Assembly (NCBI GenBank): GCA_044222195.1
Contig: JBGANS010000019.1
Coordinates: 1-64,000, forward strand
DNA length: 64,000 nt
Origin: JAHBXE01 sp044222195
GTDB lineage: Bacteria > Planctomycetota > Phycisphaerae > Phycisphaerales > UBA1924
Direction of reading: 5' to 3'
The translations under genes were made by a program, and so were the position numbers. Positions 33,044 to 42,440 of this stretch are shown one piece after another (positions within the stretch are counted from its first letter, which is position 1; every line of letters starts with the position of its first letter). The notes beneath the pieces were generated by a model. It made no database searches. It was given only the letters and a program-made list of their open reading frames with translations, and was not told the origin of the DNA.

Positions 33044-34732
33044 CTACTTGGGGGCAGGGGCGGGCTCGTCCTTCTTGACGCCCGCATCGATAAGCCAGCG
33101 CTCGAGGTCCGCGGCTTCGACCTTGTACTTCCCGACGAGCTTGCCGTCCTTGTCGTAAATGTCGAGGTGACCGCCGGCGACTTCCGTCGTGTCGGGCCAG
33201 AGATCGGCGGGAACGGTCTTGTCGCCCGCGGCGGATTCGAGACCGCCGATGCGGCGGTCCACGCGGTCGAGCTCGCGTTCAAGCCGGGAGCGGTACAGGC
33301 GGGCCTTGGCGAGATCCTGCGAAGCGCCCTTGGCGACTTCGGGGAGTGGCTCGCCGGTGGGCTTCCACCCGCCGGAGTCGAGCTTGATCTGAACGGCTTT
33401 GAGTGCCGCGGCGAGTTGCTTGTCTTTCATGGTGCCCGCGATCCAGTCGGGGTCGGCCCAGTTGGAATTGGCTTGAGCCTTTGAGGAGGAGATGGCTTCG
33501 TGCTCGCGCCGGGCCCGGAGCATTTCGATGACCTCGGCGTCAGTGGCGGGGACGTAGAAGCCCTGGGTGGGATCGACACCCCATTCGACGGAGTCGTCGG
33601 ACCGGTGGATTGAGCGGCCGGAGGGAAGGTAGTAACGCTGCTCGGTGACCTTGAGTTGGCCGTGATCGGGAATGGTGTGGACGGACTGGACGAGTCCCTT
33701 GCCGAATGAGCGGGTGCCCACGGTGATGGCCCGGTTGTTGTCGACGAGTGCGCCGGAGAGGACTTCGCTCGCGGAGGCGGCCTGGCCGTTGACGATGATG
33801 GCCATCGGGAAGTCGGGGAGGGTGCCTTCCTTCACGGCGCGTGTGACCTGCTCTTTGAAAGCCCGGCCCTTGGTGGAAACGATGACGCCGGATTCGAGAA
33901 AGAGGTCGGCGATGGCCTCGGCGTCCTGGAGCACACCGCCGGGGTTGTTGCGGAGGTCGAGGACGAGGCCTTTGACGTCGCCCTTGTCCGCGCCGATGGA
34001 GAGGAGAGTTTGGGTGAACTCTTCTGCGCTCGTGGGAGTGAACTGAGTGAGGCGGAGGAATGCGATCTTGCGGGCGGGGTCGATGATGAACTGCCAGGAA
34101 CCGTTTTCGGCGGCGCCGGCCGCGTCCTTCTTCTCAGCCCCCCCACCGTTGCCATTGGTTCCGGGCTTCCAGTTGAAGCCTTTGACCGTGTGGGCGATGA
34201 TGCGTTCACGTGTGATCGTGAAGGGAATCTTTTCACCCTTGCGCTCGATCGTGAGGTTGACCTTGGTGTGGGGCTCGCCGGTGAGAAGGTCAACGGAAGC
34301 ATCGGTGGTCATGTCGAGGGTGGACTTGCCGTCGATCTCGACGATGCGGTCGTCGGGGAGGATTCCGGCCTTGAAGGCGGGCGAGTCTTCAAGTGGCGTG
34401 ACGACGGTCAGGTAGCGATCGCGGGTGGTGACCTGAGCGCCGATGCCGACGTAGTCGCCCGTGAGGTCCTTCGTGAAGTTCTTGCTGTCGGCGGGAGGAA
34501 CGTAGACCGTGTACGGATCGTTGAGCGACTCGACGAGGCCGTTGATCGCGGCGAGCTGCATGGCTTTCTCGTCGGGCTCCGAGACATAGGTTTTCGAGAT
34601 GATTCCCTTGACGGTGATGAGGGGATCGAAGAAGGAGTAGTCCTGGCGGCTGACGACGAACGTCGAGCCGAGGACGGCGACGCCAAGAATTCCGACGAGG
34701 GAGGCCTGGAAGAGGAATCGGGGCTTGGGCAC
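33044..34732 (-). CDS. S41 carboxy-terminal processing protease
   Basis: 562 residues from a GTG at 34732. An N-terminal membrane anchor (FLFQASLVGILGVAVLGSTF) leads into a helical segment, a PDZ domain (DYVGIGAQVTTRDRYLTVVT, GILPDDRIVEIDGKST) and the S41 core: VKGLVLDLRNNPGGVLQDA, then VNGQAASASEVLSGAL with the catalytic Ser and TRSFGKGLVQSVH with the Lys of the Ser/Lys dyad. About 150 residues follow the core, ending with a strand-rich piece (HLDIYDKDGKLVGKYKV) not typical of CtpA. Periplasmic. The frame remains open far upstream as a shadow of the kinase gene, so the GTG start is a judgement. Confidence 0.9.
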   Translation of the reverse strand: MPKPRFLFQASLVGILGVAVLGSTFVVSRQDYSFFDPLITVKGIISKTYVSEPDEKAMQLAAINGLVESLNDPYTVYVPPADSKNFTKDLTGDYVGIGAQVTTRDRYLTVVTPLEDSPAFKAGILPDDRIVEIDGKSTLDMTTDASVDLLTGEPHTKVNLTIERKGEKIPFTITRERIIAHTVKGFNWKPGTNGNGGGAEKKDAAGAAENGSWQFIIDPARKIAFLRLTQFTPTSAEEFTQTLLSIGADKGDVKGLVLDLRNNPGGVLQDAEAIADLFLESGVIVSTKGRAFKEQVTRAVKEGTLPDFPMAIIVNGQAASASEVLSGALVDNNRAITVGTRSFGKGLVQSVHTIPDHGQLKVTEQRYYLPSGRSIHRSDDSVEWGVDPTQGFYVPATDAEVIEMLRARREHEAISSSKAQANSNWADPDWIAGTMKDKQLAAALKAVQIKLDSGGWKPTGEPLPEVAKGASQDLAKARLYRSRLERELDRVDRRIGGLESAAGDKTVPADLWPDTTEVAGGHLDIYDKDGKLVGKYKVEAADLERWLIDAGVKKDEPAPAPK

Positions 34733-34978
34733 GAGTATGACTCCGTTCGGGGCGTGGACAATCGTAGGGGAGGGAGTGGTCACCACGGCGAGCGCGAAGG
34801 GGCACCGAGAAACGCAGGACAAGGCAGGAGAAGAGCGGCCCGGGGGAAACGGGGGGAGCGGAGCGATTGGGTTATGCTGCGGCCTTCGGACACTCGAATC
34901 CGATTCAATCGCCGGGGGTCTTGAAACGCCAATCCTGTTCTCTGGAACAAGCGTGTGTTGGCCTTGGAGAAGCGGAAC

Positions 34979-37852
34979 ATGAGTTCGGAAGTCAGGTCCG
35001 TATTGGAGAGCGTGATCGGGCTCAACACGGCGGAGCGCAGCGCGGCTCTGGACCGCCTGTGCGCCGGAAAGGCCGAGGTCCGAACGGAGGTTGAGGCCTT
35101 GCTCGGGGCGGTGGAGCGGGGCGTGACCAAGGCGGGCGTGGCGCGTGCCGCGGCGGTGGATGCGACGGTGATACGGAGCGATGAAACGGCGGGGGACCGG
35201 ATCGGGGCGTACAAGCTTTTGCAGATGATCGGGGAAGGCGGGTTCGGGTCGGTGTTCATGGCGGAGCAGGAGCACCCCGTCCGGCGGCGCGTCGCGCTCA
35301 AGATCATCAAGCAGGGGATGGACACCAAGCAGGTGGTGGCGAGGTTTGAGCAGGAGCGGCAGGCACTGGCCATCATGGATCACCCGAGCATCGCGCGGGT
35401 GTTTGACGCAGGCGCGACGAGCAACGGCCGGCCGTACTTCGTGATGGAGTATGTCAAAGGCAAGCCGATTACCGAGTACTGCGATACCGAGCGTCTGAAC
35501 GTGCGAGAGCGGCTGGCGGTGTTCGTAGAAGTGTGTCGGGCGGTGCAGCATGCGCACACCAAGGGTGTGATTCACCGGGACCTGAAGCCGCGGAACATCC
35601 TGGTGAGCACGCAGGACGGGCGGGCGCTGGCGAAGGTGATCGACTTCGGGATTGCGAAGGCAACGGCGCAGCGGATGACGGAGAAGACGCTGTTCACGGA
35701 GCATCACGGGCTGATCGGGACGCCGGAATACATGAGCCCGGAGCAGGCGGAAGGGTCGATCGACATCGACACGCGGACGGATGTGTACTCGCTTGGCGTG
35801 CTGCTGTACGAGTTGCTGACCGGGTCGACGCCGTTTGAATCTGACAAGTTGCGGAGCGCGGCGTTCAACGAGATGATCCGCATCATTCGGGAGGTCGATC
35901 CGCTGACGCCGAGCGCGCGCGTGACGAAGTTGACCCGGGGCGGGGACGCCAAGAGCGGTGAGACCGAATCGCTGGACGTGATTGCGGCGCGGCGGAAGTC
36001 GGACGCCAAGTCATTTTCGTCCGCGATCCGCGGAGAGCTTGACTGGATCGTCATGAAGGCGCTCGAAAAGGACCGGGCGCGGCGGTACGAGACGCCGACG
36101 GCGCTGGCGGCGGATGTGGAGCGATTTCTGGCGGGCGAGCCAATCATGGCGGCGCCGGCTTCCACTTCGTACCGCGTGCGGAAGTTCGTGAAGAAGCACC
36201 GCGTGCCTGTCGCCGCGGCGTGCGTGGTGGCGGTTGTGCTGCTGGGCGGGATCGCGGGGACGACGTGGGGGCTGGTTCGGGCGGAAGGGCAGCGGAAGCT
36301 GGCGGTTGAAGAGCGGAAGGCGACGGAACGAGAGAAGGTTCGGGCGGAGGAAGCGCGTGGCGCGGAAGCCAAGGCGCGAGAAGCCGCGGAACTATCTGGT
36401 GCACAGAACCGGGTGGCACGGACGTTTCTGATGTGGGGGCTTGGGTTTGCCAACCCGGAGCGGAGCGGCGGCACGGACCTGACGGTGAAGCAGATGCTGA
36501 AGGTGGCGGAGGACGGCATCCCGGGGCGTTTCAGGGATGATCCACGGGCGGAGGCGCAGGCCCGGGCGACACTCGGCACGATCTACACCGACATCGGGCA
36601 GTATGACCGAGCGATGTCGCAGCTGAAACTGGCCGCGGAACTGCCTGAGCAGAAGGGCGGGCTTGATGATGAGACGCTCGTGCAGGTGTACATGAACCTG
36701 GAGTTCGGGGAGCGCATGTCGGGGAGCCCGAAGGCGCGAGAGTGGGCGATCAAGGAGGTTGATGCGATTGAACGCGTGGTCCGACGGTCCGCCCCGGCGG
36801 TGGCGGATGCGCTCGCGTCGCTCAACGCGGCGTATCGGGCCGGCAAGGTCGGGGACCAGGTGCGGGACCAATACCGGCAGGTCCTGGTGGCGTCCCGGGC
36901 AGAGTCGCCGGAAGTTCGCAAAGCGATCGCCTCTCCGACGTTGCGTGCGATGCTTGCGGGAGCGGACTTCTGGCGGCCGGATGCTCTCAAGCCGGAGTCA
37001 TCGAACGTTCTGCTGGAATGTGTGGAATGGGCGGAGAAGGACGATGCCCCGCCGGACATTTTGGGAATCCTCCGGTGGTCGGCGGCGAGCGTGCTCGCGC
37101 TGACCGAGCGGTACGCGGAGGCCATGCCGATCTGCGACCGGATGCGGCCGGACATGGCGAGGTGGTTCCCCGAGGGCTCGCTGCAGCAGGCGGAGGTGGA
37201 TGGGGTGACGGGGGACGTGCTGCGGGGGCTCAAGCGGTATGACGAGGCGGCGCCGCTTCTGGTGGGAAGTCACGAGAAGCTAGTCAAGCTGGGAGAACCG
37301 GCCTCGCTGCGGCTGTCGCCGTCGATTCATCGGTTGATCCGGTTCGGAACCGAGAGCGGGCGGTGGGATGAGGTGTCACCACTCTTGACGGCGTTGCTCG
37401 ACCCGGCGCGCGTCAATCCTCGCGATGCGCGATCGATCGTTATGGCGAATGATGCGGCGTGGTTTCTGATCGTTCCGGAAAAGGTGCCGGAGGAGCTGCG
37501 GCAGAGTGCCGTGAAAGCGGCCCGGAGCGTTGCGGAGGCGGCTCCAACCAACGGAGGGATGGTGAACACGTTGGCCGTGGGCTTGTACCGTATCGGCTTG
37601 TTCGACGAGGCCGTGGCGATGCTCACCCGGAGCGATGAGCTGTACGTCAAGAGCGCGAGGCCGGGTCAGGATGCGCGGCAGGTGCCCAACTGGGCGTTCA
37701 TCGCCGCTTCTTACTCACAACTGGGAAAGCCGGAGGCGGCTCGCGAGGCGTTGAAGACCGCGCGGGAACTGATGGCCATCCCCGCGAACCAGACGGACGA
37801 GAACCGGCTGTTCATGAGAGAAGTTGAGGGCGTGGTCGAAGGAAAGAAGTAG
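34979..37852 (+). CDS. Membrane Ser/Thr protein kinase with TPR-like C-terminus
   Basis: 957 residues. The Hanks-type kinase domain covers about 75-395: QMIGEGGFGSVFMAEQ, VALKIIKQG, VIHRDLKPRNILV (199-209), KVIDFGIAKA (DFG 222-224), IGTPEYMSPEQ. A spacer rich in Lys/Ser splits its C-lobe. A membrane span (VAAACVVAVVLLGGIAG) near 412 and a charged coiled coil (LAVEERKATEREKVRAEEAR) follow. The rest is helical with TPR-like units (LGTIYTDIGQYDRAMSQLKL, ALLDPARVNPRDA). ATG 34979 chosen; GTG 34955 is an alternative. It is divergent from the S41 protease across 246 bp and only 25 bp from hflX. Confidence 0.92.
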   Translation: MSSEVRSVLESVIGLNTAERSAALDRLCAGKAEVRTEVEALLGAVERGVTKAGVARAAAVDATVIRSDETAGDRIGAYKLLQMIGEGGFGSVFMAEQEHPVRRRVALKIIKQGMDTKQVVARFEQERQALAIMDHPSIARVFDAGATSNGRPYFVMEYVKGKPITEYCDTERLNVRERLAVFVEVCRAVQHAHTKGVIHRDLKPRNILVSTQDGRALAKVIDFGIAKATAQRMTEKTLFTEHHGLIGTPEYMSPEQAEGSIDIDTRTDVYSLGVLLYELLTGSTPFESDKLRSAAFNEMIRIIREVDPLTPSARVTKLTRGGDAKSGETESLDVIAARRKSDAKSFSSAIRGELDWIVMKALEKDRARRYETPTALAADVERFLAGEPIMAAPASTSYRVRKFVKKHRVPVAAACVVAVVLLGGIAGTTWGLVRAEGQRKLAVEERKATEREKVRAEEARGAEAKAREAAELSGAQNRVARTFLMWGLGFANPERSGGTDLTVKQMLKVAEDGIPGRFRDDPRAEAQARATLGTIYTDIGQYDRAMSQLKLAAELPEQKGGLDDETLVQVYMNLEFGERMSGSPKAREWAIKEVDAIERVVRRSAPAVADALASLNAAYRAGKVGDQVRDQYRQVLVASRAESPEVRKAIASPTLRAMLAGADFWRPDALKPESSNVLLECVEWAEKDDAPPDILGILRWSAASVLALTERYAEAMPICDRMRPDMARWFPEGSLQQAEVDGVTGDVLRGLKRYDEAAPLLVGSHEKLVKLGEPASLRLSPSIHRLIRFGTESGRWDEVSPLLTALLDPARVNPRDARSIVMANDAAWFLIVPEKVPEELRQSAVKAARSVAEAAPTNGGMVNTLAVGLYRIGLFDEAVAMLTRSDELYVKSARPGQDARQVPNWAFIAASYSQLGKPEAAREALKTARELMAIPANQTDENRLFMREVEGVVEGKK

Positions 37853-37877
37853 GCGGATCGGGCGCTACGCTTGTTTC

Positions 37878-39272
37878 ATGCCGGTGAAGCGCGAACGCAA
37901 CGAGATTGATGTCCAGTCGGAACGGACTGTGCTGGCCGCGGTGCGGCTGCCGGACTCTCGGTACGACAAGTCGGACCCGTTTGGTGAGCTGCGTTCCCTG
38001 GCCGAGCAGGCCGGAGCGGTGGTCGTTGGTGAACTCTCGCAGGCGATGGAAAGGCCGGTCGCAGGGACATTCATGGGGTCGGGCAAGGTTGTGGAGCTTA
38101 AGAACCTGTGCGAAGCCCTGGATGCGAAGACGATCATCTTCGATCATGACCTGGCGCCGAAGCAGATCGCGAATATCGAGGAGATCACTGGACGCAAGGT
38201 GATTGATCGGTCGGAGCTGATTCTGGACATCTTTGCCAGCCGCGCGACGACGCACGAGGCGAAGCTGCAGGTGGAGTTGGCGCAGCTGGAGTACACCTAT
38301 CCGCGCCTCAAGGCCATGTGGGACCACCTGGAGCGGATCGTGGGGCGGGGCGGCATTGGCGGGATCGGGACGCGGGGCCCGGGTGAACAGCAGCTGGAAA
38401 TCGACCGACGCCTCGCCCAGAGCAAGCGCGTGGACCTGCAGCGGGAGCTCGAGACGATCCAGGCGAGGAAGCGGCGAGAAGTTCGGGATCGCAAGGTGGA
38501 CTACTTCACCGTGGGTCTCGTGGGATACACCAACGCGGGAAAGTCCACGCTGTTCAACACGCTGACGGCGGGCGGGGCCTACGCGGATGACCGGCCGTTT
38601 GCGACGCTCATCTCGCGTACGCGGAACTGGGACATGGGGGGCGGACTGTCGGTGATGCTGTCGGACACGGTCGGGTTTGTGCGCGACCTGCCGACGAATC
38701 TGATCGCGTCATTCCGGGCCACGCTGGAAGAGGCGACGCACGCCGATGTGCTGCTGATCGTGCTCGACATCGCCGACCCCGCGGCGGAGCTGCAGTACGA
38801 AGCCGTGAACGAAACTCTGGAAAGCCTGTTCGAGGAGGTCGCGGAGCGGGAGGCGAAGGAGGGGGTAAAGTGGACGCCTCCACGCCGCGTGTTGCTCCTC
38901 AACAAGATCGACCGACTCAAAGACAACCGTGAAGTACTGATCTGGAAGGGTCGCGTGCCGGAGGCGATCGCGATCAGCGGGCGTGATGCATCACACCCGG
39001 GTCACGCCGAGCTGAAGGAACGGATGCGGGCGGCGGCGCAGGGTGTCATTGAAGAACTGCTGATCACCGTGCCGCTGTCGGACTCGAAGACGATTCACAC
39101 GATCGAGAACCGGTCGGAGGTCCTGGCGAGGGACTACGACGGGGATTCCGTGACGCTACGGACACGCATCGGGAGCCGGCAGCTGGATCAGTTGAGGAGT
39201 GCCGGGGCGAGGATGGGGGTTGGAAAGCAGTTGCCAAAGAGGGGAAATCGAGCGGAGAAAGGGCGGGAGTAG
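37878..39272 (+). CDS. hflX: GTPase HflX
   Basis: 464 residues. Ribosome-associated GTPase that rescues or disassembles stalled 70S ribosomes. The N-terminal nucleotide-binding HflX domain is typical (GTFMGSGKVVELKNL, LILDIFASRATTHEAKLQVE, GGIGGIGTRGPGEQQLE), then the G domain: GYTNAGKSTLFNTL (G1, residues 216-229), LSDTVGFVRDLP (G3), LLNKIDRL (G4). A C-terminal domain ends the protein. It follows the TPR kinase gene by 25 bp and is probably co-transcribed. Confidence 0.95.
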   Translation: MPVKRERNEIDVQSERTVLAAVRLPDSRYDKSDPFGELRSLAEQAGAVVVGELSQAMERPVAGTFMGSGKVVELKNLCEALDAKTIIFDHDLAPKQIANIEEITGRKVIDRSELILDIFASRATTHEAKLQVELAQLEYTYPRLKAMWDHLERIVGRGGIGGIGTRGPGEQQLEIDRRLAQSKRVDLQRELETIQARKRREVRDRKVDYFTVGLVGYTNAGKSTLFNTLTAGGAYADDRPFATLISRTRNWDMGGGLSVMLSDTVGFVRDLPTNLIASFRATLEEATHADVLLIVLDIADPAAELQYEAVNETLESLFEEVAEREAKEGVKWTPPRRVLLLNKIDRLKDNREVLIWKGRVPEAIAISGRDASHPGHAELKERMRAAAQGVIEELLITVPLSDSKTIHTIENRSEVLARDYDGDSVTLRTRIGSRQLDQLRSAGARMGVGKQLPKRGNRAEKGRE

Positions 39273-39344
39273 AAACCGGGTGCCCAGTGGCCGATACTTC
39301 CGCTCGCTTTGGGGCCCTCCAAGGTCGTTGGCGGGCTCGCCGAA

Positions 39345-39416
39345 GCCACCTTAGCTCAGTGGTAGAGCGATGCTTTCGTAAAGCATAGGTCCAGGGTTCA
39401 AATCCCTGAGGTGGCT
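39345..39416 (+). tRNA. tRNA-Thr (anticodon CGT)
   Basis: A 72-nt cloverleaf. Acceptor stem GCCACCT/AGGTGGC, D-arm TAGCTCAGTGGTAGAGC, anticodon stem ATGCT/AGCAT around the loop TTCGTAA giving anticodon CGT (reads ACG, Thr), and T-arm AGGGTTCAAATCCCT. The discriminator base is T and CCA is not encoded. The bases on either side, from hflX to 39344 and 39417 to 39651, show no other gene to me. Confidence 0.93.
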
Positions 39417-39651
39417 CTTTTGATGCCTGGATTCCCGGACTTGCGGGCTTCCTGGTGCCGCGCGGCATGGGCCGGATGCGGGCGAAACGGCGGGGGTTTT
39501 TTCGGGGCGCCGGCGGAGCGGGCTTGTGCAATGTCGGTCGGACGGGAATTTGAGGGAATGGGGGAACCCTGAACGCCGAAGAGAGTCGGACCTACTGTTG
39601 CGCGGAAGCTGCGCGGGCCGGTCTGGCCTGCGGTCATTCAGGAGCCCGTCC

Positions 39652-40653
39652 ATGAAGGCATCTCGGCTTGGTTCGCTGGCGGTTCTGGCGTTGGTATTGG
39701 TCGCGGGGTCGGCGGTTCCGACCGCGTACGGGCAGTCGGCGACCGGGGCGGCAGGGGCGAGCGCTACAGCGCCTCGGACAGGCGTTCCGCAGCGGGACAC
39801 ACTGAACAAGCTGATGCGGCGGATGAGCGCGGACTTCAACGAGAAGCGCCTGGAGGATGTCATCTCCTTCATCAAGGACTTCTCGAACGCGGACATCGAG
39901 ACGCTGTGGACAGATGACAAGCACGGGGAGGGGCTGGACAAGGACACGGTCATCACCGTGAAGGCGGAAAACGTCACGGTGCTGCAACTCATCGAGCGGG
40001 TGCTGGAAAAGGCGCACCCGGAGACCGGCGGCGAAGCGACGTGGCAAATGAGCGAGACGGGCGCGTTTCAGATCGGGCCGCGGGACCGGCTGAACAAGTA
40101 CCGTCGGGTCCAGATCTACGACATCAACGATCTCCTGATGGAAGTTCCGGACTATCGAGAGGTGCCGCGGATTGATCTCCAGCAGGCGCTGCAGGCGAGC
40201 CAGGGCGGCGGTGGCGGCGGGGGGCAGAGCCCGTTCCGCAACGAGCAGGACCGCGAGAACCAGAACGAACGTCGCAAGGCGCGGCAGGACCAGGCCGAAG
40301 AACTGGCCACGCTGATCCGCGATTTGGTTGAGACAGACCAATGGACGGAGAACGGCGGGAGCGGCGGGTCGATCAAGTACTACAACGGCACGCTGATTGT
40401 GAATGCCCCTGACTACATCCATCGCGGGATCAATGGATACCGCTGGTGGCCCAGCGCTCAGACGGTGGCGATGAAAGATGTGAAGGGCCACCGCTACGTG
40501 ACCCTGGGAGTGGACACGGGTATTTCCACGATTGACGGCTTCGGGCAGCAGCCCGTGACGGCCGTGGTCGGAGGTCAGCCGGTTTCGAGCGGGCCGCCCG
40601 GGGGCGGCGGGAACAAGGTGAAGCCCAGGACCGGTGGGGGCGGAAAGCGGTAA
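39652..40653 (+). CDS. Secreted STN/secretin-N-like protein
   Basis: 333 residues with signal peptide (LAVLALVLVAGSAVPTAYGQ). The central part, LEDVISFIKDFSNADIETLW, VKAENVTVLQLIERVLEKA and WQMSETGAFQIGPRDRLNKY, has the short strand-helix pattern of STN and secretin N domains, followed by a Gly-rich/Gln-rich linker. A further N1-like module follows: AEELATLIRDLVETDQW and IKYYNGTLIVNAPDYIHRGI. No secretin barrel is present. Probably a periplasmic accessory protein of an outer-membrane secretion or pilus machine, inferred from fold only. The C-terminus is Gly/Lys-rich. Terminator downstream. Confidence 0.75.
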   Translation: MKASRLGSLAVLALVLVAGSAVPTAYGQSATGAAGASATAPRTGVPQRDTLNKLMRRMSADFNEKRLEDVISFIKDFSNADIETLWTDDKHGEGLDKDTVITVKAENVTVLQLIERVLEKAHPETGGEATWQMSETGAFQIGPRDRLNKYRRVQIYDINDLLMEVPDYREVPRIDLQQALQASQGGGGGGGQSPFRNEQDRENQNERRKARQDQAEELATLIRDLVETDQWTENGGSGGSIKYYNGTLIVNAPDYIHRGINGYRWWPSAQTVAMKDVKGHRYVTLGVDTGISTIDGFGQQPVTAVVGGQPVSSGPPGGGGNKVKPRTGGGGKR

Positions 40654-40708
40654 GTCGCTCCGCCTGCGGCAAGGGACCAGCGGGAAAGGTTAATAGAGAA
40701 CGCGACGA

Positions 40709-40742
40709 CCGGCCAGATCAGTTCTGGCCGGCTTTGCTTTTC
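40709..40742 (+). terminator. Terminator after the STN-domain gene
   Basis: CCGGCCAGA and TCTGGCCGG form a 9-bp stem with a 5-base loop, then CTTTGCTTTT. Confidence 0.85.
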
Positions 40743-40758
40743 GAGTCGTTGATCTCGA

Positions 40759-41580
40759 TCACGAAACGGGAATGACGATCGTGAAGTCGCTGCCTTTGCC
40801 CGGTTCAGAGTGAACCTCCAGCCGGCCGTGATGGGCTTCGATCAGCCTGCGGGCGGTTGGCAGCCCCAGGCCCGTGCCGCCGGACTTGGTCGTGAAGTAG
40901 GGCTGGAAGATCTTCGCGAGCGTGTGCGCATCGATGCCGGGGCCCGTGTCAATGACGTGGAGGGCGAGCTCGGGCTTCTTGTCAGGACCCTGCTGACGCG
41001 TCGTGCGGAGGATGAGTTCGCCGCCACCGGGCATCGCCTGCACGGCATTGAGCATGAGGTTCAGGATCGCCTGCTTGATATGCGGGACGTCGAGGCTGGC
41101 GGTGACGGGGCCGGGGGCCAGGTCGATACGGAGGCGTACACCCTGCTGCTGGGCCTGGGGCATGAAGAAGTCGGCGAGTTCGGAGACGACCTGGTTGAGA
41201 TCGGCGGGAACCGGTTCGATACGGACTTGACCGGCGAACTGGAGAAAGTCGGTGAGAATGCCGCGGAGGCGGTCGACTTCCCGGCGCAGCGCGGCGACGC
41301 GCCGGGAGAGCCTTGTGCGCTCTTCCGGGGCGATGGGCAGGTCGGCGAGCCCCTCGTCGAGAAGTTGGGCGTTGAGACCGATGGTCGAGAGCGGGTTCTT
41401 GATTTCGTGCGCGAGGCCGCCGGTCATGGAGCCGATTTCCGCCATGCGTTCAGCGGCGCGGGCGCGTTTCTCAGCAGCGCGGAGGCGCGCAAGGTGGCGG
41501 ACGACGAGGGAGTAGGCAACAGCCGCGGTGAGCAGAATGCCGAACGCGAAACCGATCAGGATGGAGGAGAGGTCGGGCAA
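40759..41580 (-). CDS. Membrane sensor histidine kinase
   Basis: 273 residues, short for the class. One N-terminal membrane segment (ILIGFAFGILLTAAVAYSLV) with no periplasmic domain, then the H-box GLAHEIKNPLSTIGLNAQLL with phospho-acceptor His58. The HATPase domain follows: N-box ILNLMLNAVQAMPGG, G1 HVIDTGPGIDAHTL, F-box YFTTKSGGTGLGLP. It autophosphorylates and passes phosphate to a response regulator, but no regulator gene is adjacent (orphan). Similar to NtrB/ZraS-like kinases lacking a sensory domain. Confidence 0.92.
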   Translation of the reverse strand: MPDLSSILIGFAFGILLTAAVAYSLVVRHLARLRAAEKRARAAERMAEIGSMTGGLAHEIKNPLSTIGLNAQLLDEGLADLPIAPEERTRLSRRVAALRREVDRLRGILTDFLQFAGQVRIEPVPADLNQVVSELADFFMPQAQQQGVRLRIDLAPGPVTASLDVPHIKQAILNLMLNAVQAMPGGGELILRTTRQQGPDKKPELALHVIDTGPGIDAHTLAKIFQPYFTTKSGGTGLGLPTARRLIEAHHGRLEVHSEPGKGSDFTIVIPVS

Positions 41581-41737
41581 GGGATTGAGGAGTTCACGGA
41601 GACAGGGACGCGGTGATGTAAGAAGATAGGGAGGGAGGCAGCGCTCGGGACAGGAGCGCCGAATCGCTTGGAGCCGCGCGAACCACGGCGATCATGAGCC
41701 GTCGCGGGGCCCCACCTTCAGGCGCGACGGGTGAGAG

Positions 41738-42022
41738 TCACCGCCGCGGCGATCGTGAGTAGCCCTTGGGTGGCTTGACCGTGATCTCGGCGTCGTCGAC
41801 GCGCGTGGCCTTGGTGGCCTTCCAGCCCTTGTCGGTCTTCTCAGCGCTGTAGAGGACGCGGGACCCGTCCTTGAGGACACGGAAACCATCGCCCTGGATG
41901 ACCGTGAAGTGGACGAAAATATCCTGACCCTCAGGGCCGAGGATAAAGCCGAACCCCTTTCGTGGATCAAACCACTTCACAGACCCTTCGACATCGCTCA
42001 ACCGATCCGCGTTGTCGCTCAT
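41738..42022 (-). CDS. Cold-shock protein (CSD)
   Basis: 94 residues: a single cold-shock OB-fold with SVKWFDPRKGFGFILG (RNP1 KGFGFI) and QDIFVHFTVIQGDGF (RNP2). A C-terminal extension of about 25 residues ends KPPKGYSRSPRR and may strengthen RNA binding. RNA chaperone in the cytoplasm. A sigma70-like promoter 150 bp upstream predicts a long 5' leader, a hallmark of cspA-like regulation. Confidence 0.9.
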   Translation of the reverse strand: MSDNADRLSDVEGSVKWFDPRKGFGFILGPEGQDIFVHFTVIQGDGFRVLKDGSRVLYSAEKTDKGWKATKATRVDDAEITVKPPKGYSRSPRR

Positions 42023-42173
42023 GTTCGGCCCCTGACTCTGTCACCCTCGACTTCGTCCAGCTGGCTGGGGCTCTCTCCGACCTTTCACAAACACACAGAA
42101 CCGGGAAGACCACCGGCCCCGAAAACACGAATTATGGTGGGCGGCATGGACGCCGGCCCTTCACGAGGAGTTC

Positions 42174-42201
42174 AGATTACCACATTGGCGCTGCGCGTCA
42201 A
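42174..42201 (-). promoter_or_regulatory. Probable sigma70 promoter of the cold-shock gene
   Basis: On the minus strand TTGACG (42201-42196) and TAATCT (42179-42174) are separated by 16 bp. It lies just after the pnp terminator and predicts a leader of about 140-145 nt before the csp ATG at 42022. Confidence 0.6.
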
Positions 42202-42202
42202 A

Positions 42203-42224
42203 TAGCCCCGCGACAACGGGGCCA
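42203..42224 (-). terminator. Hairpin downstream of pnp
   Basis: GCCCCG and CGGGGC pair around a 6-base loop, followed on the minus strand by TATTTG. It separates the pnp transcript from the csp promoter. Confidence 0.6.
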
Positions 42225-42258
42225 ATAGGACTCAGGGTTGGGTCGAGGGACGACCCTT

Positions 42259-42440
42259 TCACCCGCCGCGGTGGCTGGATGCGGGTTGACCGCCCCCGCC
42301 GCCCCACCCCGCCCCCACCGCCCGCCCCGCCGCCGCCTTCGGCGGCCATGGCAACCTTGCGGCTAGCTTGATCCGGCCCTGGTCATCCACGTTGATGACC
42401 TTGACCTTGATCATGTCGCCGATGCGGACGACATCGCCCA
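42259..42440 (-). pseudogene. pnp: Out-of-frame 3' end of pnp (S1 domain remainder)
   Basis: This segment encodes GDVVRIGDMIKVKVINVDDQ and GRIKL, the expected continuation of the PNPase S1 domain, but in a different frame from the rest of pnp. Comparing with the family, an extra two bases lie in the CACAC run at 42439-42443. A missing base near 42364 would restore KLSRKVAMAAEGGGG in yet another frame. The final Gly-rich tail is in a G/C-homopolymer region; the most plausible original end is near 42259. This is either real damage, assembly error, or recoding. Confidence 0.7.

Noticed and set aside
42161..42349. Frame reading MAAEGGGGAGGGGG onward as the true pnp end
   Set aside because: It would run through the terminator hairpin and into the csp promoter; only its first part matches a PNPase tail.
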